Source: BACL11 sp945865535 (lineage in GTDB: Bacteria; Bacteroidota; Bacteroidia; Flavobacteriales; BACL11). Taken from it: 64,000 nucleotides of DNA. How positions within the stretch are numbered: position 1 is the stretch's first letter; the number at the start of each line of letters is the position of its first letter. The DNA lies in contig CANNBA010000007.1 of NCBI GenBank assembly GCA_947502765.1, positions 38,704 through 102,703 on the forward strand, read 5' to 3'. Positions 1 to 9,200 of this stretch are shown piece after piece. The notes beneath the pieces were generated by a model that saw only the letters and a list, made by a program, of their open reading frames with translations, did no database searches and was not told where the DNA came from. The translations under genes were made by a program, and so were the position numbers.

Positions 1-1
1 T

Positions 2-217
2 GTAAAATGTAGTCATGGCTGTACTATCGGACAATTAGATAAAGAGGCCTTGTTTTATATGAGAAGTAGAGGAATAGGAATTAAGGAAGCTCAAGCTGTA
101 TTAACATATGCATTTGCTTCACAGGCAATCAATAATATTACCATTGATGAGGTTGTTTTATTGGCTAAGAAACTATTGGCTAAAAAGCTAAATGTTGATC
201 TGGACTTTGCATTATAA
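2..217 (+). CDS. sufD: SufD C-terminal fragment (Fe-S cluster assembly scaffold)
   Basis: Partial gene whose 5' part lies outside the window; 71 residues are visible in frame 2. The motif KCSHGCTIGQLDKEALFYM followed by RSRGI is the conserved C-terminal signature of the SufB/SufD family. SufD is part of the SufBCD scaffold on which Fe-S clusters are built in the cytosol. Its TAA stop overlaps the ATG of sufS by one base (TAATG), so the two genes are translationally coupled. SufD is chosen over SufB because it sits directly before sufS at the end of the operon; the fragment alone cannot fully separate them. Confidence 0.85.
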   Translation, partial: VKCSHGCTIGQLDKEALFYMRSRGIGIKEAQAVLTYAFASQAINNITIDEVVLLAKKLLAKKLNVDLDFAL

Positions 218-1431
218 TGTTAAATATCAAAGAAATACGGGCTCAATTTCCTATCCTAAATCGTAAAGTTAATGGAAACGATTTAATTTATTTTGATAAT
301 GGAGCAACAACACAAAAACCTCAAGTAGTAATTGATGAAATTGCGAATTATTATAAAAATGAAAATGCCAATGTTCATAGAGGAGTCCATTTTTTAAGTG
401 GGCTTGCAACTGATAAATTCGAACAGACAAGAAATACAATAAAAGAGTTTATCGGTGCAAAACACAATTATGAAATCATCTTTACCAAAGGGGCTACTGA
501 TTCTATAAATTTAGTGGCAAATGGATATCGTTCACTGCTTAAAAAAGGAGATGAGATTATTATATCCGAATTGGAGCATCATTCCAATATTGTTCCCTGG
601 CAAATATGCTCTGAAATTAGTGGGGCAAGTTTAAAAGTTATTCCTCTTACTGATGAGGGGGAGCTAAATATGAATGAATTTGATAATTTACTTAATTCAA
701 AGACAAAACTTATTGCTGTATCGCATATATCCAACACCCTTGGCACCATAAATCCAATCAAATATATCATTGAAAAAGCTCATAAAATGGGAGCAAAAGT
801 GCTGATTGATGGAGCTCAGGCAGCTTCTCATATTCCTTTGAATATGGAAACATTAGGAGCTGATTTCTATGTCTTTTCTGCTCATAAACTTTATGGCCCA
901 ACCGGAGTGGGGGTGTTGTACGGCAAAGAAGATGCGTTAAACAAGCTTCCTGTCTATCAAGGAGGTGGAGAAATGATAAAAGACGTTCGTTTTACTGGAA
1001 CTACTTATGCAGATTTACCTCATAAATTTGAGGCAGGAACTCCAAATATTGCTGGCGTAATAGCATTTAAAACTGCAATTGATTTTATATCACAATTAGG
1101 CCTAAAAAATATAGTAGCCCATGAAGACACATTGCTGCAATATGCAACGAGTGAATTATTGAAAATTGAAGGAGTAAAAATTTACGGAACAGCTAAACAA
1201 AAAACTGGAATTATCTCTTTTAATATTGACGGTATACATCCTTATGATATTGGAGTCATTGTAGATAAATTAGGTGTTGCCATACGAACGGGTCATCATT
1301 GCACGCAACCTATAATGGAGCGATATAATATTCCAGGAACTGCTAGAATTTCTTTTGCAATATATAATACTAAAGAAGAAATCGATATTTGTATAGCAGC
1401 CATTAAACAGGCAAAGAAAATGTTGTCCTAA
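217..1431 (+). CDS. sufS: cysteine desulfurase SufS
   Basis: PLP enzyme that removes sulfur from cysteine and passes it as persulfide to SufE for Fe-S cluster assembly. The 404-residue length is normal for group II desulfurases. ELEHHSNIVPWQ lies near 117-129, the PLP-phosphate region DGAQAASH at 198-205, the PLP lysine is K224 in SAHKLYGPTG, and the persulfide cysteine is C362 in RTGHHCTQP. The start is fixed by the TAATG overlap with sufD, and sufE follows immediately with no gap. Operon context (sufD before, sufE after) supports SufS rather than a general IscS. Confidence 0.97.
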   Translation: MLNIKEIRAQFPILNRKVNGNDLIYFDNGATTQKPQVVIDEIANYYKNENANVHRGVHFLSGLATDKFEQTRNTIKEFIGAKHNYEIIFTKGATDSINLVANGYRSLLKKGDEIIISELEHHSNIVPWQICSEISGASLKVIPLTDEGELNMNEFDNLLNSKTKLIAVSHISNTLGTINPIKYIIEKAHKMGAKVLIDGAQAASHIPLNMETLGADFYVFSAHKLYGPTGVGVLYGKEDALNKLPVYQGGGEMIKDVRFTGTTYADLPHKFEAGTPNIAGVIAFKTAIDFISQLGLKNIVAHEDTLLQYATSELLKIEGVKIYGTAKQKTGIISFNIDGIHPYDIGVIVDKLGVAIRTGHHCTQPIMERYNIPGTARISFAIYNTKEEIDICIAAIKQAKKMLS

Positions 1432-1848
1432 ATGAACACTATTAAAGAAATACAAGAAGAAATAATTGGGGAATTCAATATGTTTGATGATTGGATGCAG
1501 AAGTATGAATACCTTATTGATTTAGGAAAAGAGCTCCCGGTTATTGATGCAAAATATAAAACGGATGACAATATAATAAAAGGATGTCAAAGTAGAGTTT
1601 GGCTACATGCAGAAAAAAAGAATGAAAAAATAATTTACACTGCCGATAGTGATGCTATTATGACAAAAGGAATAATTGCTATTTTAATTAGAGTACTTTC
1701 AAATCAAAATCCATCAGAAATAACTAAAGCAGATTTAATATTTATTGATGAGATTGGGCTAAAAGAACAGCTCTCTCCCACTCGCGCAAATGGACTTGTT
1801 TCTATGATAAAACAAATGAAAATATATGCCTTAGCATATAATCAATAA
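1432..1848 (+). CDS. sufE: SufE cysteine desulfuration protein
   Basis: Sulfur acceptor partner of SufS. The acceptor cysteine is C52 in IIKGCQSRVWL, matching the single conserved Cys of the family, and the 138-residue length is normal. The ATG follows the sufS stop codon directly, which implies one polycistronic message and matched expression. No zinc-binding or fused domain is seen. Identity is secure from motif plus neighbours. Confidence 0.96.
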   Translation: MNTIKEIQEEIIGEFNMFDDWMQKYEYLIDLGKELPVIDAKYKTDDNIIKGCQSRVWLHAEKKNEKIIYTADSDAIMTKGIIAILIRVLSNQNPSEITKADLIFIDEIGLKEQLSPTRANGLVSMIKQMKIYALAYNQ

Positions 1849-1849
1849 G

Positions 1850-2173
1850 ATGAAAACAGAAGAAGAATTACAAAAAATAGGAGAAGAAGTAGTTGAGGTG
1901 CTCTGTGAGATTTACGATCCTGAAATTCCTGTAAATATTTATGCCCTTGGGCTTATTTATGATGTGCAGGTGAGTGAGGATTGTGATGTAAATATTACTA
2001 TGACTCTTACTTCTCCAAATTGTCCAGTTGCCGAAACCCTTCCTGTAGAAGTAGAAGAAAAAGTAAAGGTTATCTCAGCTGTAAAAAAAGTGAAAGTAGA
2101 AATTGTATTCGAACCAACTTGGAATAAGGATATGATGAGCGAAGAGGCAAAATTAGAATTAGGAATGCTTTAA
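1850..2173 (+). CDS. SUF-associated DUF59/MIP18-family Fe-S assembly protein
   Basis: A 107-residue DUF59 (MIP18) protein of the kind found at the end of SUF operons and sometimes called SufT or SUF-associated protein. The family core is visible as YDPEIPVNIYALGLIYDV near residues 22-39 and MTLTSPNCPVAETLP near 56-70, including the conserved Cys of the TSPNCP loop. Members assist Fe-S cluster maturation or delivery; the exact biochemical step here is not shown by sequence. It begins one base after the sufE stop. No symbol is given because sufT is used for more than one subfamily. Confidence 0.9.
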   Translation: MKTEEELQKIGEEVVEVLCEIYDPEIPVNIYALGLIYDVQVSEDCDVNITMTLTSPNCPVAETLPVEVEEKVKVISAVKKVKVEIVFEPTWNKDMMSEEAKLELGML

Positions 2174-2175
2174 CA

Positions 2176-2685
2176 ATGAGTGAAGAAATTATAAATAGAG
2201 TTGCCAATTCTGACTTAATCACTATTGATTTAACAGATTACGCCCCTAATATACAAATTTTAGAACTTGACATAAAACACTTTTTATTTGAAGGATTCAT
2301 TCTTAAAGAGAAAGATTTTAGGGCTTCTCTAAAAGAATTTGACTTTAGTGGCTATGAAAATAAAGTGGTTGCTGTTTTTTGCAGTAGTGATTGCATTATT
2401 CCTATGTGGGCTTTTATGCTTGTAACTTCCTGTCTTAATAATGTGGCTTCCAAAATTTATTCTGGCAATAAAAACACTGTGTTTCAACAACTTTTTTTGC
2501 GGAATATAGAAAATATCAAAACTTTAAAATTTAAAAATAAAAAAGTGATTGTAAAGGGCTGTGGACAAATTCCCCTTAGCGCCAATCTTTATGTGGCAAT
2601 TACAAAAAAATTACAAAATATCGTAACTAGTTTAATGTTTGGGGAAGCATGCTCGGCAGTCCCCGTTTTTAAAAAGCAAAAATGA
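2176..2685 (+). CDS. DUF2480 family protein
   Basis: 169-residue cytosolic protein recognised as DUF2480 from features such as LDIKHFLFEGFILKEKDFR near residues 30-50 and FCSSDCIIPMWAFMLV near 67-83. The family is restricted to Bacteroidota and repeatedly sits with SUF genes, as here, two bases after the DUF59 gene. There is no signal peptide and no catalytic motif that I can name. A role in Fe-S metabolism is only suggested by the neighbourhood; function is unknown. Confidence 0.85.
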   Translation: MSEEIINRVANSDLITIDLTDYAPNIQILELDIKHFLFEGFILKEKDFRASLKEFDFSGYENKVVAVFCSSDCIIPMWAFMLVTSCLNNVASKIYSGNKNTVFQQLFLRNIENIKTLKFKNKKVIVKGCGQIPLSANLYVAITKKLQNIVTSLMFGEACSAVPVFKKQK

Positions 2686-3422
2686 ATCCAAAAATTTTAG
2701 AAATCAATAATAATATCCTTCCCTACAAACAAGAAGTTGTAAATCACTCTTTATATAAAAAGTTAAATAGTGTTTCAGATATTGCCGTTTTAATGGAGCA
2801 TCATGTTTATGCTGTTTGGGATTTTATGTCTTTATTGAAAGCCCTTCAGTCTATTCTAACATGTACTTCTCCACCATGGAGGCCTGTGGGAGATAAAAAA
2901 ATAAGACGATTAATAAACAGCATTGTTTTAGAAGAAGAAAGTGATGTAGATCAAGATGGAAATCCATCATCTCATTTTGAAATGTATTTAGATGCTATGA
3001 AGCAATGCGGAGCCAACACATCTCCAATAGAAAATTTTGTACATAATGTTAGAAAAAATAATATCCCAAATGTGAATGAAGGAGTTGATGAGTTTCTAAA
3101 ATCTACTTTTGATGTTATTGATAGTGGTGAAGCTCACAAAATTGCAGCAGCATTTACTTTTGGACGTGAGGATTTAATCCCAGATATGTTTACTGCTATT
3201 GTAAATGAGTACAATACAGCTAATAAACTTAATAAATTTGTTTATTACTTAGAAAGGCACATCCAATTAGATGGTGGAGAACATGGTCCTCTTGCCTTAG
3301 AACTAATTGCTGATTTATGTGGTGACAACCATCAAAAATGGAAAGAAGTTGAAGAAACAGCTGTAACGTGTTTAATTGCACGAAAGAAATTATGGGATAC
3401 TATTTTAACTAAACTTAACTAA
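2682..3422 (+). CDS. DUF3050 family protein (heme-oxygenase-like fold expected)
   Basis: 246 residues, last gene of the SUF-linked run; its ATG overlaps the previous stop (ATGA, four bases). The stretch MEHHVYAVWDFMSLLKALQ near residues 37-55 and the late helix with YYLERHIQLDGGEHGPLAL are typical of DUF3050, a family with an all-helical heme-oxygenase/TenA-like fold and conserved His/Glu positions that could bind metal. The substrate is unknown. The stop codon overlaps that of the convergent rluF-like gene by four bases. Confidence 0.85.
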   Translation: MNPKILEINNNILPYKQEVVNHSLYKKLNSVSDIAVLMEHHVYAVWDFMSLLKALQSILTCTSPPWRPVGDKKIRRLINSIVLEEESDVDQDGNPSSHFEMYLDAMKQCGANTSPIENFVHNVRKNNIPNVNEGVDEFLKSTFDVIDSGEAHKIAAAFTFGREDLIPDMFTAIVNEYNTANKLNKFVYYLERHIQLDGGEHGPLALELIADLCGDNHQKWKEVEETAVTCLIARKKLWDTILTKLN

Positions 3423-4162
3423 TCGCCTAATTCAAATGTTTTAATTGAGTGCTCTACTGCTTGATTGATTTGATTTAATTCCTTATCCGTAAAATCTCTA
3501 TAAGTTCCAACAGGAATATCCAATTTAATATTCATTATTCTTACTCGTTTTAATTTTTTCACATCATATTCTAAATGCTCACACATTCTTCTAATCTGTC
3601 GGTTTAATCCTTGTTTTAAGATAATTTTAAATTTCTTTTTATCCATCTGTTTTACGAAACATTTATGTGTAATAGTATCTAAAATAGGTACTCCACTTGC
3701 CATAGCCTCAATAAATTCTTTGGTTACTGGCTTATCTACAGAAACTTCATATTCTTTTTCGTGATTATTACGAGCTCGCAAAATTTTATTAACGATATCT
3801 CCATCATTAGTAAGAAAGATAAGCCCCTCTGAGAGTTTGTCTAATCTCCCAATAGGAAAAATTCTTACAGGATAATTTATAAAATCAATGATATTATTTT
3901 TTTCTCTTTTATTATCTGTCGTGCAAACAACTCCAGTGGGCTTATTAAAAGCAAGATAAACCATCTTTTTTTTCTTTGCTTTATGTACAATCTCTCCATT
4001 TACACTTACCTCATCTTCAGAGGTAATTTTAGTCCCCATTAATGGTACTTCTCCATTAATTTTTACCCTGCCTTGGTCAATAAGTTTGTCGGCCTCTCTT
4101 CTTGAACAGTAACCTATTTCTGATAAAAATTTATTTATTCGGGTACGATTTTCTTCACTCAT
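3419..4162 (-). CDS. rluF: RluF-type 23S rRNA pseudouridine synthase (RsuA/RluB/E/F family)
   Basis: Converts a specific rRNA uridine to pseudouridine. An N-terminal S4 RNA-binding domain (residues 7-65, RINKFLSEIGYCSRREADKL) precedes the catalytic domain, with the catalytic Asp in IGRLDKLSEGLIFLTNDGD near 103-120 and a C-terminal QGLNRQIRRMCEH motif. The wording around these motifs (KILRARNNHEKEYEVSVDKP, GVPIL) matches RluF better than RluB or RsuA. It has its own TATTTTTG box 9 bases upstream of the ATG. Confidence 0.9.
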   Translation of the reverse strand: MSEENRTRINKFLSEIGYCSRREADKLIDQGRVKINGEVPLMGTKITSEDEVSVNGEIVHKAKKKKMVYLAFNKPTGVVCTTDNKREKNNIIDFINYPVRIFPIGRLDKLSEGLIFLTNDGDIVNKILRARNNHEKEYEVSVDKPVTKEFIEAMASGVPILDTITHKCFVKQMDKKKFKIILKQGLNRQIRRMCEHLEYDVKKLKRVRIMNIKLDIPVGTYRDFTDKELNQINQAVEHSIKTFELGD

Positions 4163-4170
4163 AAGGATAA

Positions 4171-4178
4171 CAAAAATA
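4171..4178 (-). promoter_or_regulatory. Bacteroidota -7 box for the rluF-like gene
   Basis: TATTTTTG on the minus strand fits TAnnTTTG, the -7 consensus of Bacteroidota sigma-A. It lies 9 bases before the ATG at 4162, so the leader must be very short. Confidence 0.6.
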
Positions 4179-4248
4179 CATTAAAATATTGTTAACATCT
4201 ATCTTTAAAAATTGACAAAATTGAATTTAACAACCTAAAGTGTTTCAT

Positions 4249-4256
4249 TACATTTG
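4249..4256 (+). promoter_or_regulatory. Bacteroidota -7 box for the S46 peptidase
   Basis: TACATTTG fits TAnnTTTG and sits 22 bases before the ATG at 4279. A TTG lies at 4221-4223, but the 25-base spacer is longer than usual, so the -33 element is uncertain. Confidence 0.6.
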
Positions 4257-4278
4257 TGACAATTAAAAAATAACTACA

Positions 4279-6672
4279 ATGACAAAGAAATTTCTATCAA
4301 TTATTATAGCCGGATTTTTCTCATTTTCAGCTATTGCTGATGAGGGAATGTGGCTACCACAACTATTAAAAGCAATGAATGAATCCGTTATGCAAGCTAA
4401 AGGGCTAAAACTTACTGCAGAAGATTTATACAGTGTAAATAATTCATCTCTCAAGGATGCAATTGTATCTTTTGGGGGAGGCTCATGTACGGCCGAAATG
4501 ATTTCATCTGAAGGATTAATGCTTACCAATCATCATTGTGGTTATGATGAAATCCAAAAACACTCAAGTGTCACTAATGATTATTTGGAAAATGGATTTT
4601 GGGCTATGAGCCGTGATGAAGAATTGCCAAATGAGGGGTTAACTGCATCATTTTTAGTCAGTATTGAAGATGTAAGCGCAAGAATATTGGCTGAACTTAA
4701 TGATGCTATGAGCGAAAAAGAAAGAAATGCAAAAATTAAAGAAATCTCTAAAATAATTATTGATGAAAAAACAGCAGGAACAAATTACAACGCAAACGTA
4801 AAATCTTTTTTTGGGGGTAATGATTTTTACATCTTAACTTATGAAACATTTAAAGATGTGCGTTTAGTAGGAGCCCCACCATCATCAATTGGCAAGTTTG
4901 GTGGAGATACTGATAATTGGATGTGGCCAAGACATACTGGAGATTTTTCATTATTCCGCATATATTGTGCTCCTGACGGAACTCCAGCTGAGTACTCTGT
5001 AGGCAATGTCCCTTATAAACCAAAACATCATTTGCCTATCCAGCTAGAAGGAGTTGAAAATGGAGATTATACTATGATTTTTGGCTACCCAGGAACAACA
5101 GACAGGTACTTAACTTCTTTTGGGGTGCAACAAACTTTAGATATTACCAATCCCGCTATTATTGATATTCGTGATGAAAAATTAGCAATTATGAAAGCAG
5201 GCATGGATGCTTCTAAAAAAACTGAAATCCAATATGCTGCAAAATATGCGAGTACTGCTAATTACTGGAAAAAATATATAGGTGAATCAAAAGGATTAAA
5301 AGCTATGAAAGTAGCTGACAAAAAAGTAGTTATTGAAGATGAGTTTAGAGCTTGGGTTGCGGCAGATGCAACTAGGGGGGAAAAGTATGGAGAGGCGTTA
5401 GATTTAATTGAAAGTGCTTATCAAACTAATAAAAATATTGAGCTTAGTCGTACTTACCTAAATGAAGCTATATTTGGTGGGGCTGAAATTATGTATTGGT
5501 CATTTATGATGCATGATGCAATTGCTGCATTGCCAAAAGAAGGCAAGGCAAGAAATGAGGCACTAAGAGAGTTAAAAAAAGAAGCTAACGAATTCTATAA
5601 AAATTATAATGCCGCAATTGACCAAGAATTATTTGCCTCTATGCTAGAAATGTACTACTATAATGTACCAAAAACACAACATGCTAAAATCTTTAAGCAA
5701 ATTGAGAATCAGCTTTTCAAAAAATTGAATTTTGATTGGTATGCTAAAAATGCCTTCAAAAGATCCGTTTTTGGCTCAAAAGAAAAGTTTTTTGCATTCT
5801 TAGAAAGGCCTGTTATTGCAACAATACAGAGAGACCCTGCTTACAAAACTATGATGTCTATTTACAATCAGTACATTGAACAAATCTCTCCTAAAAGAAC
5901 AATTGTGAGAGAGGAATTAACCAAAGGAAATAGATTGTTTATTGCTGGACTTAGAGAAATGAACCCTGATAAAAACTACTACCCAGATGCTAATTCAACT
6001 ATGCGTGTAACTTATGGTAATGTGGGAGATTATAATCCTGGTGAAGCAATGCACTATGCTTACTACACAACTATTGATGGTGTTATGCAAAAGGAAGATG
6101 CTACTAATGAAGAGTTTCGGGTTCCTGATAAGTTGAAAGAATTATACGAGATTGGTGATTACGGACAATATGCTGATAAAGACGGAAACTTAAGGGTCAA
6201 TTTTATCTCAAATAATGATATTACCGGGGGGAACTCTGGTTCGCCAGTAATAAATGCTTGGGGTGAAATTGTTGGAACTGCCTTTGATGGTAACTGGGAA
6301 GGAATGAGTGGGGATATTGCTTTTGAAAATGATATTCAAAGAACTATTTCTGTAGATATCAGATATACTATGTTCCTAATTGATAAATTTGCTGGAGCAA
6401 CTCACCTGATTAATGAAATGACAATAGCTCCAAAACATGCTGAAAAAATGACAACAAAGGAATTGTCTGTTTCAGAAATGGAAACAGCAATTAAAGACCC
6501 TAATACAATTGTGAAAGTATTAGAAATGAAAAAATATCTAGGAGTGTCTTTGCCTGTAATGGATATCCATTCATTTGGTTCAGCTTTTGATCTGGCAGTT
6601 GAGCAATACGGTTCATCAAAAAACAAAAGATTCTGGTGGCATGGAAGGGTTTATACTACTGAGAAAAGATAA
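4279..6672 (+). CDS. S46 family dipeptidyl-peptidase (DPP7/DPP11 type), exported
   Basis: 797-residue periplasmic serine exopeptidase that removes dipeptides from oligopeptides, a main route of peptide use in Bacteroidota. A signal peptide spans about residues 1-20 and maturation gives the typical DEGMWLPQLL start. The catalytic triad is H86 (LTNHHCGY), D222 (PRHTGDFSLF) and S653 (TGGNSGSPV). Residue +18 from the serine is G671; in characterised members Gly here goes with DPP7-like hydrophobic P1 specificity and Arg with DPP11 acidic specificity, so DPP7-like is inferred. It is monocistronic, with a promoter box upstream and a strong terminator downstream. Confidence 0.95.
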   Translation: MTKKFLSIIIAGFFSFSAIADEGMWLPQLLKAMNESVMQAKGLKLTAEDLYSVNNSSLKDAIVSFGGGSCTAEMISSEGLMLTNHHCGYDEIQKHSSVTNDYLENGFWAMSRDEELPNEGLTASFLVSIEDVSARILAELNDAMSEKERNAKIKEISKIIIDEKTAGTNYNANVKSFFGGNDFYILTYETFKDVRLVGAPPSSIGKFGGDTDNWMWPRHTGDFSLFRIYCAPDGTPAEYSVGNVPYKPKHHLPIQLEGVENGDYTMIFGYPGTTDRYLTSFGVQQTLDITNPAIIDIRDEKLAIMKAGMDASKKTEIQYAAKYASTANYWKKYIGESKGLKAMKVADKKVVIEDEFRAWVAADATRGEKYGEALDLIESAYQTNKNIELSRTYLNEAIFGGAEIMYWSFMMHDAIAALPKEGKARNEALRELKKEANEFYKNYNAAIDQELFASMLEMYYYNVPKTQHAKIFKQIENQLFKKLNFDWYAKNAFKRSVFGSKEKFFAFLERPVIATIQRDPAYKTMMSIYNQYIEQISPKRTIVREELTKGNRLFIAGLREMNPDKNYYPDANSTMRVTYGNVGDYNPGEAMHYAYYTTIDGVMQKEDATNEEFRVPDKLKELYEIGDYGQYADKDGNLRVNFISNNDITGGNSGSPVINAWGEIVGTAFDGNWEGMSGDIAFENDIQRTISVDIRYTMFLIDKFAGATHLINEMTIAPKHAEKMTTKELSVSEMETAIKDPNTIVKVLEMKKYLGVSLPVMDIHSFGSAFDLAVEQYGSSKNKRFWWHGRVYTTEKR

Positions 6673-6691
6673 ATTTGGCTTATCATTTAAA

Positions 6692-6732
6692 TTAAAATCC
6701 CTGCCTTTTTTGGCAGGGATTTTAATTTTTTA
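6692..6732 (+). terminator. intrinsic terminator after the S46 peptidase
   Basis: A perfect 14-bp stem (6692-6705 paired with 6712-6725) with a six-T loop is followed by a T-rich run. It lies 19 bases after the peptidase stop and can also serve the convergent purF gene because the stem is bordered by A/T tracts on both sides. Confidence 0.85.
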
Positions 6733-6780
6733 AGCAAAATATAAGTATCCTTTATCCGCTATTTGAATTGATATAATTAT

Positions 6781-8676
6781 TTAGTAAGCTCTTTTATTCT
6801 TACCTTCCATATAATTCATAAAAGCTTTGTTAACCACTTTAACTCCTCCTGGAGTTGGATAATTTCCTGTAAAATACCAATCACCTAAATGGTCAGGACA
6901 AGAAGCGTGCAAATCAGAAATAGATTGATAGATAATTTCTACCTCAGCATTTGTTCCTTCAGGAGTTAGCAATTGAGATATTTTAGTTGAGATTTCATCA
7001 GCTGTAAAAGGATTATAAATATCTTGAACATAATTTACCATTTCTTCTTTTGGAAGGTTCTCCTGAGCTTTACATTTATTATATGTAGCTACCATAAGTT
7101 TTTCTTGATTGGTATCTTTTAATAAAGCAACTGCCGCCTGAAAAGCAATAAAATCTCCCATTTTTGCCATATCAATACCATAGCAATCTGGGAATCTAAT
7201 CTGTGGTGCAGAAGATACAACTACGATTTTCTTAGGATTTAATCTGTCTAATATTCTGATAATCGATTTTTTTAAGGTTGTTCCTCTAACAATACTATCA
7301 TCAATCACAACCAAATTATCAGTAGATTTTACTTGGCCGTAAGTTACATCATAAACGTGGGCAACTAAATCATCTCTACCTATATCAGAAGCAATAAAAG
7401 TTCTGAGTTTTGCATCCTTAATGGCAATCTTCTCAGCCCTTGGAGATATCTCCATTATTTTTGCAATCTCATCATGAGATGGATGATCTCCTAGCTCTTG
7501 AATCTTTTTTGTTTTTACTTGATTTAAGTAAGAATTACAGCTTTTTAAAAGTCCGAAATAACTAACCTCAGCTGTATTTGGGATATAGGAGAAAACGGTA
7601 TTTTTTAAATCATTATCAATTGCCTCTAAAACTTTTGGAAAAACTCTTTTCCCAAGCTCTAATCGTTCATTATAAATATCCTTATCATTACCTCTACTAA
7701 AATAAATTCTTTCAAAGGAACAAGAGGTTTTTTCTAGTGGTTCGCGAACTTGTTTTTCTTCTACCCTTCCATCTTTTCTGATAATTAAGGCATGACCTCT
7801 TTTTATCTCATGCACTTTATCTGCCGTAAGATTGAATGCGGTTTGTATTACGGGTCTTTCAGATGCAACAACAACTACTTCATCATCTTTATAATAATAT
7901 GCAGGGCGGATTGCATTTGGATCTCTAAGAGCAAAAGAGTCCCCGTGACCCAAAAGCCCACATATTACATAGCCCCCATCCCAATATTTTGCTGCCTGAA
8001 CCAATATTTCTTGTAAATCAAGTCCATCTTCAATTACTTGTGTAATCTCTTTTTTACTAAACTTATCTTTGTTCTTGTAATAAATAGCGTCATTCTCTTG
8101 ATCTAAGAAATGTCCAATTTTTTCTAAGATTGTTACAGTATCTGACATTTCTTTTGGGTGCTGACCAAGATCTACTAACTGCTGGAAAAGTTCATCAACA
8201 TTTGTCATGTTAAAGTTCCCTGCAAGCACTAAGTTTCTAGTTTTCCAATTATTTTGGCGTAAAAAGGGATGACACTGTTCTATCGTGTTGCCTCCAAAAG
8301 TTCCATATCTTAAATGACCTAAAAATAATTCCCCAGTAAAAGGCAAATTTTCCTTCATCCACTGAGGATCTTTTAACTTATCAGGATCATTTTTTTCTAA
8401 TTCCACAAATCTTTTATTGGCTTGTTGAAACACATCTTGTAAAGGGTTTGTAGCAACCGATCTTTTGCGACTTATATATCTTTTCCCAACCTCTACATCT
8501 AGCTTTACGTTGGCCAAACCTACTCCATCTTGACCCCTATTGTGCTGCTTTTCCATCAATAAATACATCTTTTTTAATCCGTAGAGGGATGTCCCATATT
8601 TCTTATGATAAAATTCTAATGGTTTTAGCAATCTTAACAGCGCTACACCGCATTCATGCTTAATTGAATCACTCAT
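6781..8676 (-). CDS. purF: amidophosphoribosyltransferase (long PurF-family protein)
   Basis: First committed step of purine synthesis: PRPP plus glutamine to phosphoribosylamine. The N-terminal class II glutamine amidotransferase domain begins at C9 (HECGVALL) after a short propeptide, with HNRGQDG at 45-51. The PRPP-binding motif VVIDDSIVRGTT is at residues 456-467, and the family segment CSFERIYFSRGND at 318-330. At 631 residues it is over 100 longer than enterobacterial PurF; this long form is common in Bacteroidota and often coexists with a normal-length paralogue, so it may be the second copy. Its promoter box lies just downstream of the glutaredoxin gene. Confidence 0.85.
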   Translation of the reverse strand: MSDSIKHECGVALLRLLKPLEFYHKKYGTSLYGLKKMYLLMEKQHNRGQDGVGLANVKLDVEVGKRYISRKRSVATNPLQDVFQQANKRFVELEKNDPDKLKDPQWMKENLPFTGELFLGHLRYGTFGGNTIEQCHPFLRQNNWKTRNLVLAGNFNMTNVDELFQQLVDLGQHPKEMSDTVTILEKIGHFLDQENDAIYYKNKDKFSKKEITQVIEDGLDLQEILVQAAKYWDGGYVICGLLGHGDSFALRDPNAIRPAYYYKDDEVVVVASERPVIQTAFNLTADKVHEIKRGHALIIRKDGRVEEKQVREPLEKTSCSFERIYFSRGNDKDIYNERLELGKRVFPKVLEAIDNDLKNTVFSYIPNTAEVSYFGLLKSCNSYLNQVKTKKIQELGDHPSHDEIAKIMEISPRAEKIAIKDAKLRTFIASDIGRDDLVAHVYDVTYGQVKSTDNLVVIDDSIVRGTTLKKSIIRILDRLNPKKIVVVSSAPQIRFPDCYGIDMAKMGDFIAFQAAVALLKDTNQEKLMVATYNKCKAQENLPKEEMVNYVQDIYNPFTADEISTKISQLLTPEGTNAEVEIIYQSISDLHASCPDHLGDWYFTGNYPTPGGVKVVNKAFMNYMEGKNKRAY

Positions 8677-8695
8677 TTGCTAGATTTTAAGGCTG

Positions 8696-8703
8696 CAAAA
8701 ATA
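8696..8703 (-). promoter_or_regulatory. -7 box for purF
   Basis: TATTTTTG on the minus strand, 20 bases upstream of the purF ATG and inside the 31-base gap after the glutaredoxin stop. It suggests purF can be transcribed apart from the upstream operon. Confidence 0.6.
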
Positions 8704-8707
8704 GTTT

Positions 8708-8941
8708 TTATTGTGCGATAATTTTCATTAATCCATTAATTCCTGGATTTGTATGGATTTCTCCATCAATATCTAATGTTGGTATAATTCTTTTCCCATT
8801 ATTTACCTTCTCTAAAAAAACAATGGCGTCATTATTATCAGTAATAACAATATATTCAAAAGCTATCCCTTTTGAATTTAAGAAATTTTTTGCGTGAATA
8901 CAGTCTGAGCACCAATCCGCGCCATACATTTTAATATTCAT
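8708..8941 (-). CDS. glutaredoxin-like thioredoxin-fold protein
   Basis: 77-residue small redox protein with the active site C11-S-D-C14 in YGADWCSDCIHAK and a cis-Pro region RIIPTLDIDG, both diagnostic of the glutaredoxin/NrdH/mycoredoxin group. It probably reduces or transfers thiols in the cytosol. The WCSDC active site is closer to mycoredoxin-type proteins than to classical CPYC glutaredoxins. It overlaps the preceding small gene by 11 bases and is the last gene of the four-gene decarboxylase operon. Confidence 0.85.
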   Translation of the reverse strand: MNIKMYGADWCSDCIHAKNFLNSKGIAFEYIVITDNNDAIVFLEKVNNGKRIIPTLDIDGEIHTNPGINGLMKIIAQ

Positions 8942-9200
8942 TAGTGTAAAATTTAAAAATTTGTTTGTTTTGTATTATTGTACATTCCTTACAATGTGAA
9001 AGGTAAGTAAATTCATATGTCGAGTTGATGTCAAATGAGTTTGGTTTTGCTTGAAAAAGTCTTGAACATTCCAATTCTCCTTCTGGAGAAAATCTTTCAA
9101 TTCTATAAAGGTCTTTTTCAGTAGCTATAGTAAACCATGAGCTCGCTCCAATTCCTTCAATTAACTGCGCTTTTTGTGATATATTTTTAGGGATTTCCAT
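8931..9200 (-). CDS. hypothetical protein, 89 aa
   Basis: I do not recognise this protein. It is soluble, without signal peptide or membrane segment, mildly beta-rich, and has two cysteines in HCKEC near residues 71-75 spaced CxxC-like, which could bind metal or form a disulfide. Its ATG overlaps the stop of the upstream DUF6695-like gene by one base (TAATG), and its own end overlaps the glutaredoxin start by 11 bases. The coupling makes it a real gene with a likely shared role. Confidence 0.7.
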   Translation of the reverse strand: MEIPKNISQKAQLIEGIGASSWFTIATEKDLYRIERFSPEGELECSRLFQAKPNSFDINSTYEFTYLSHCKECTIIQNKQIFKFYTNEY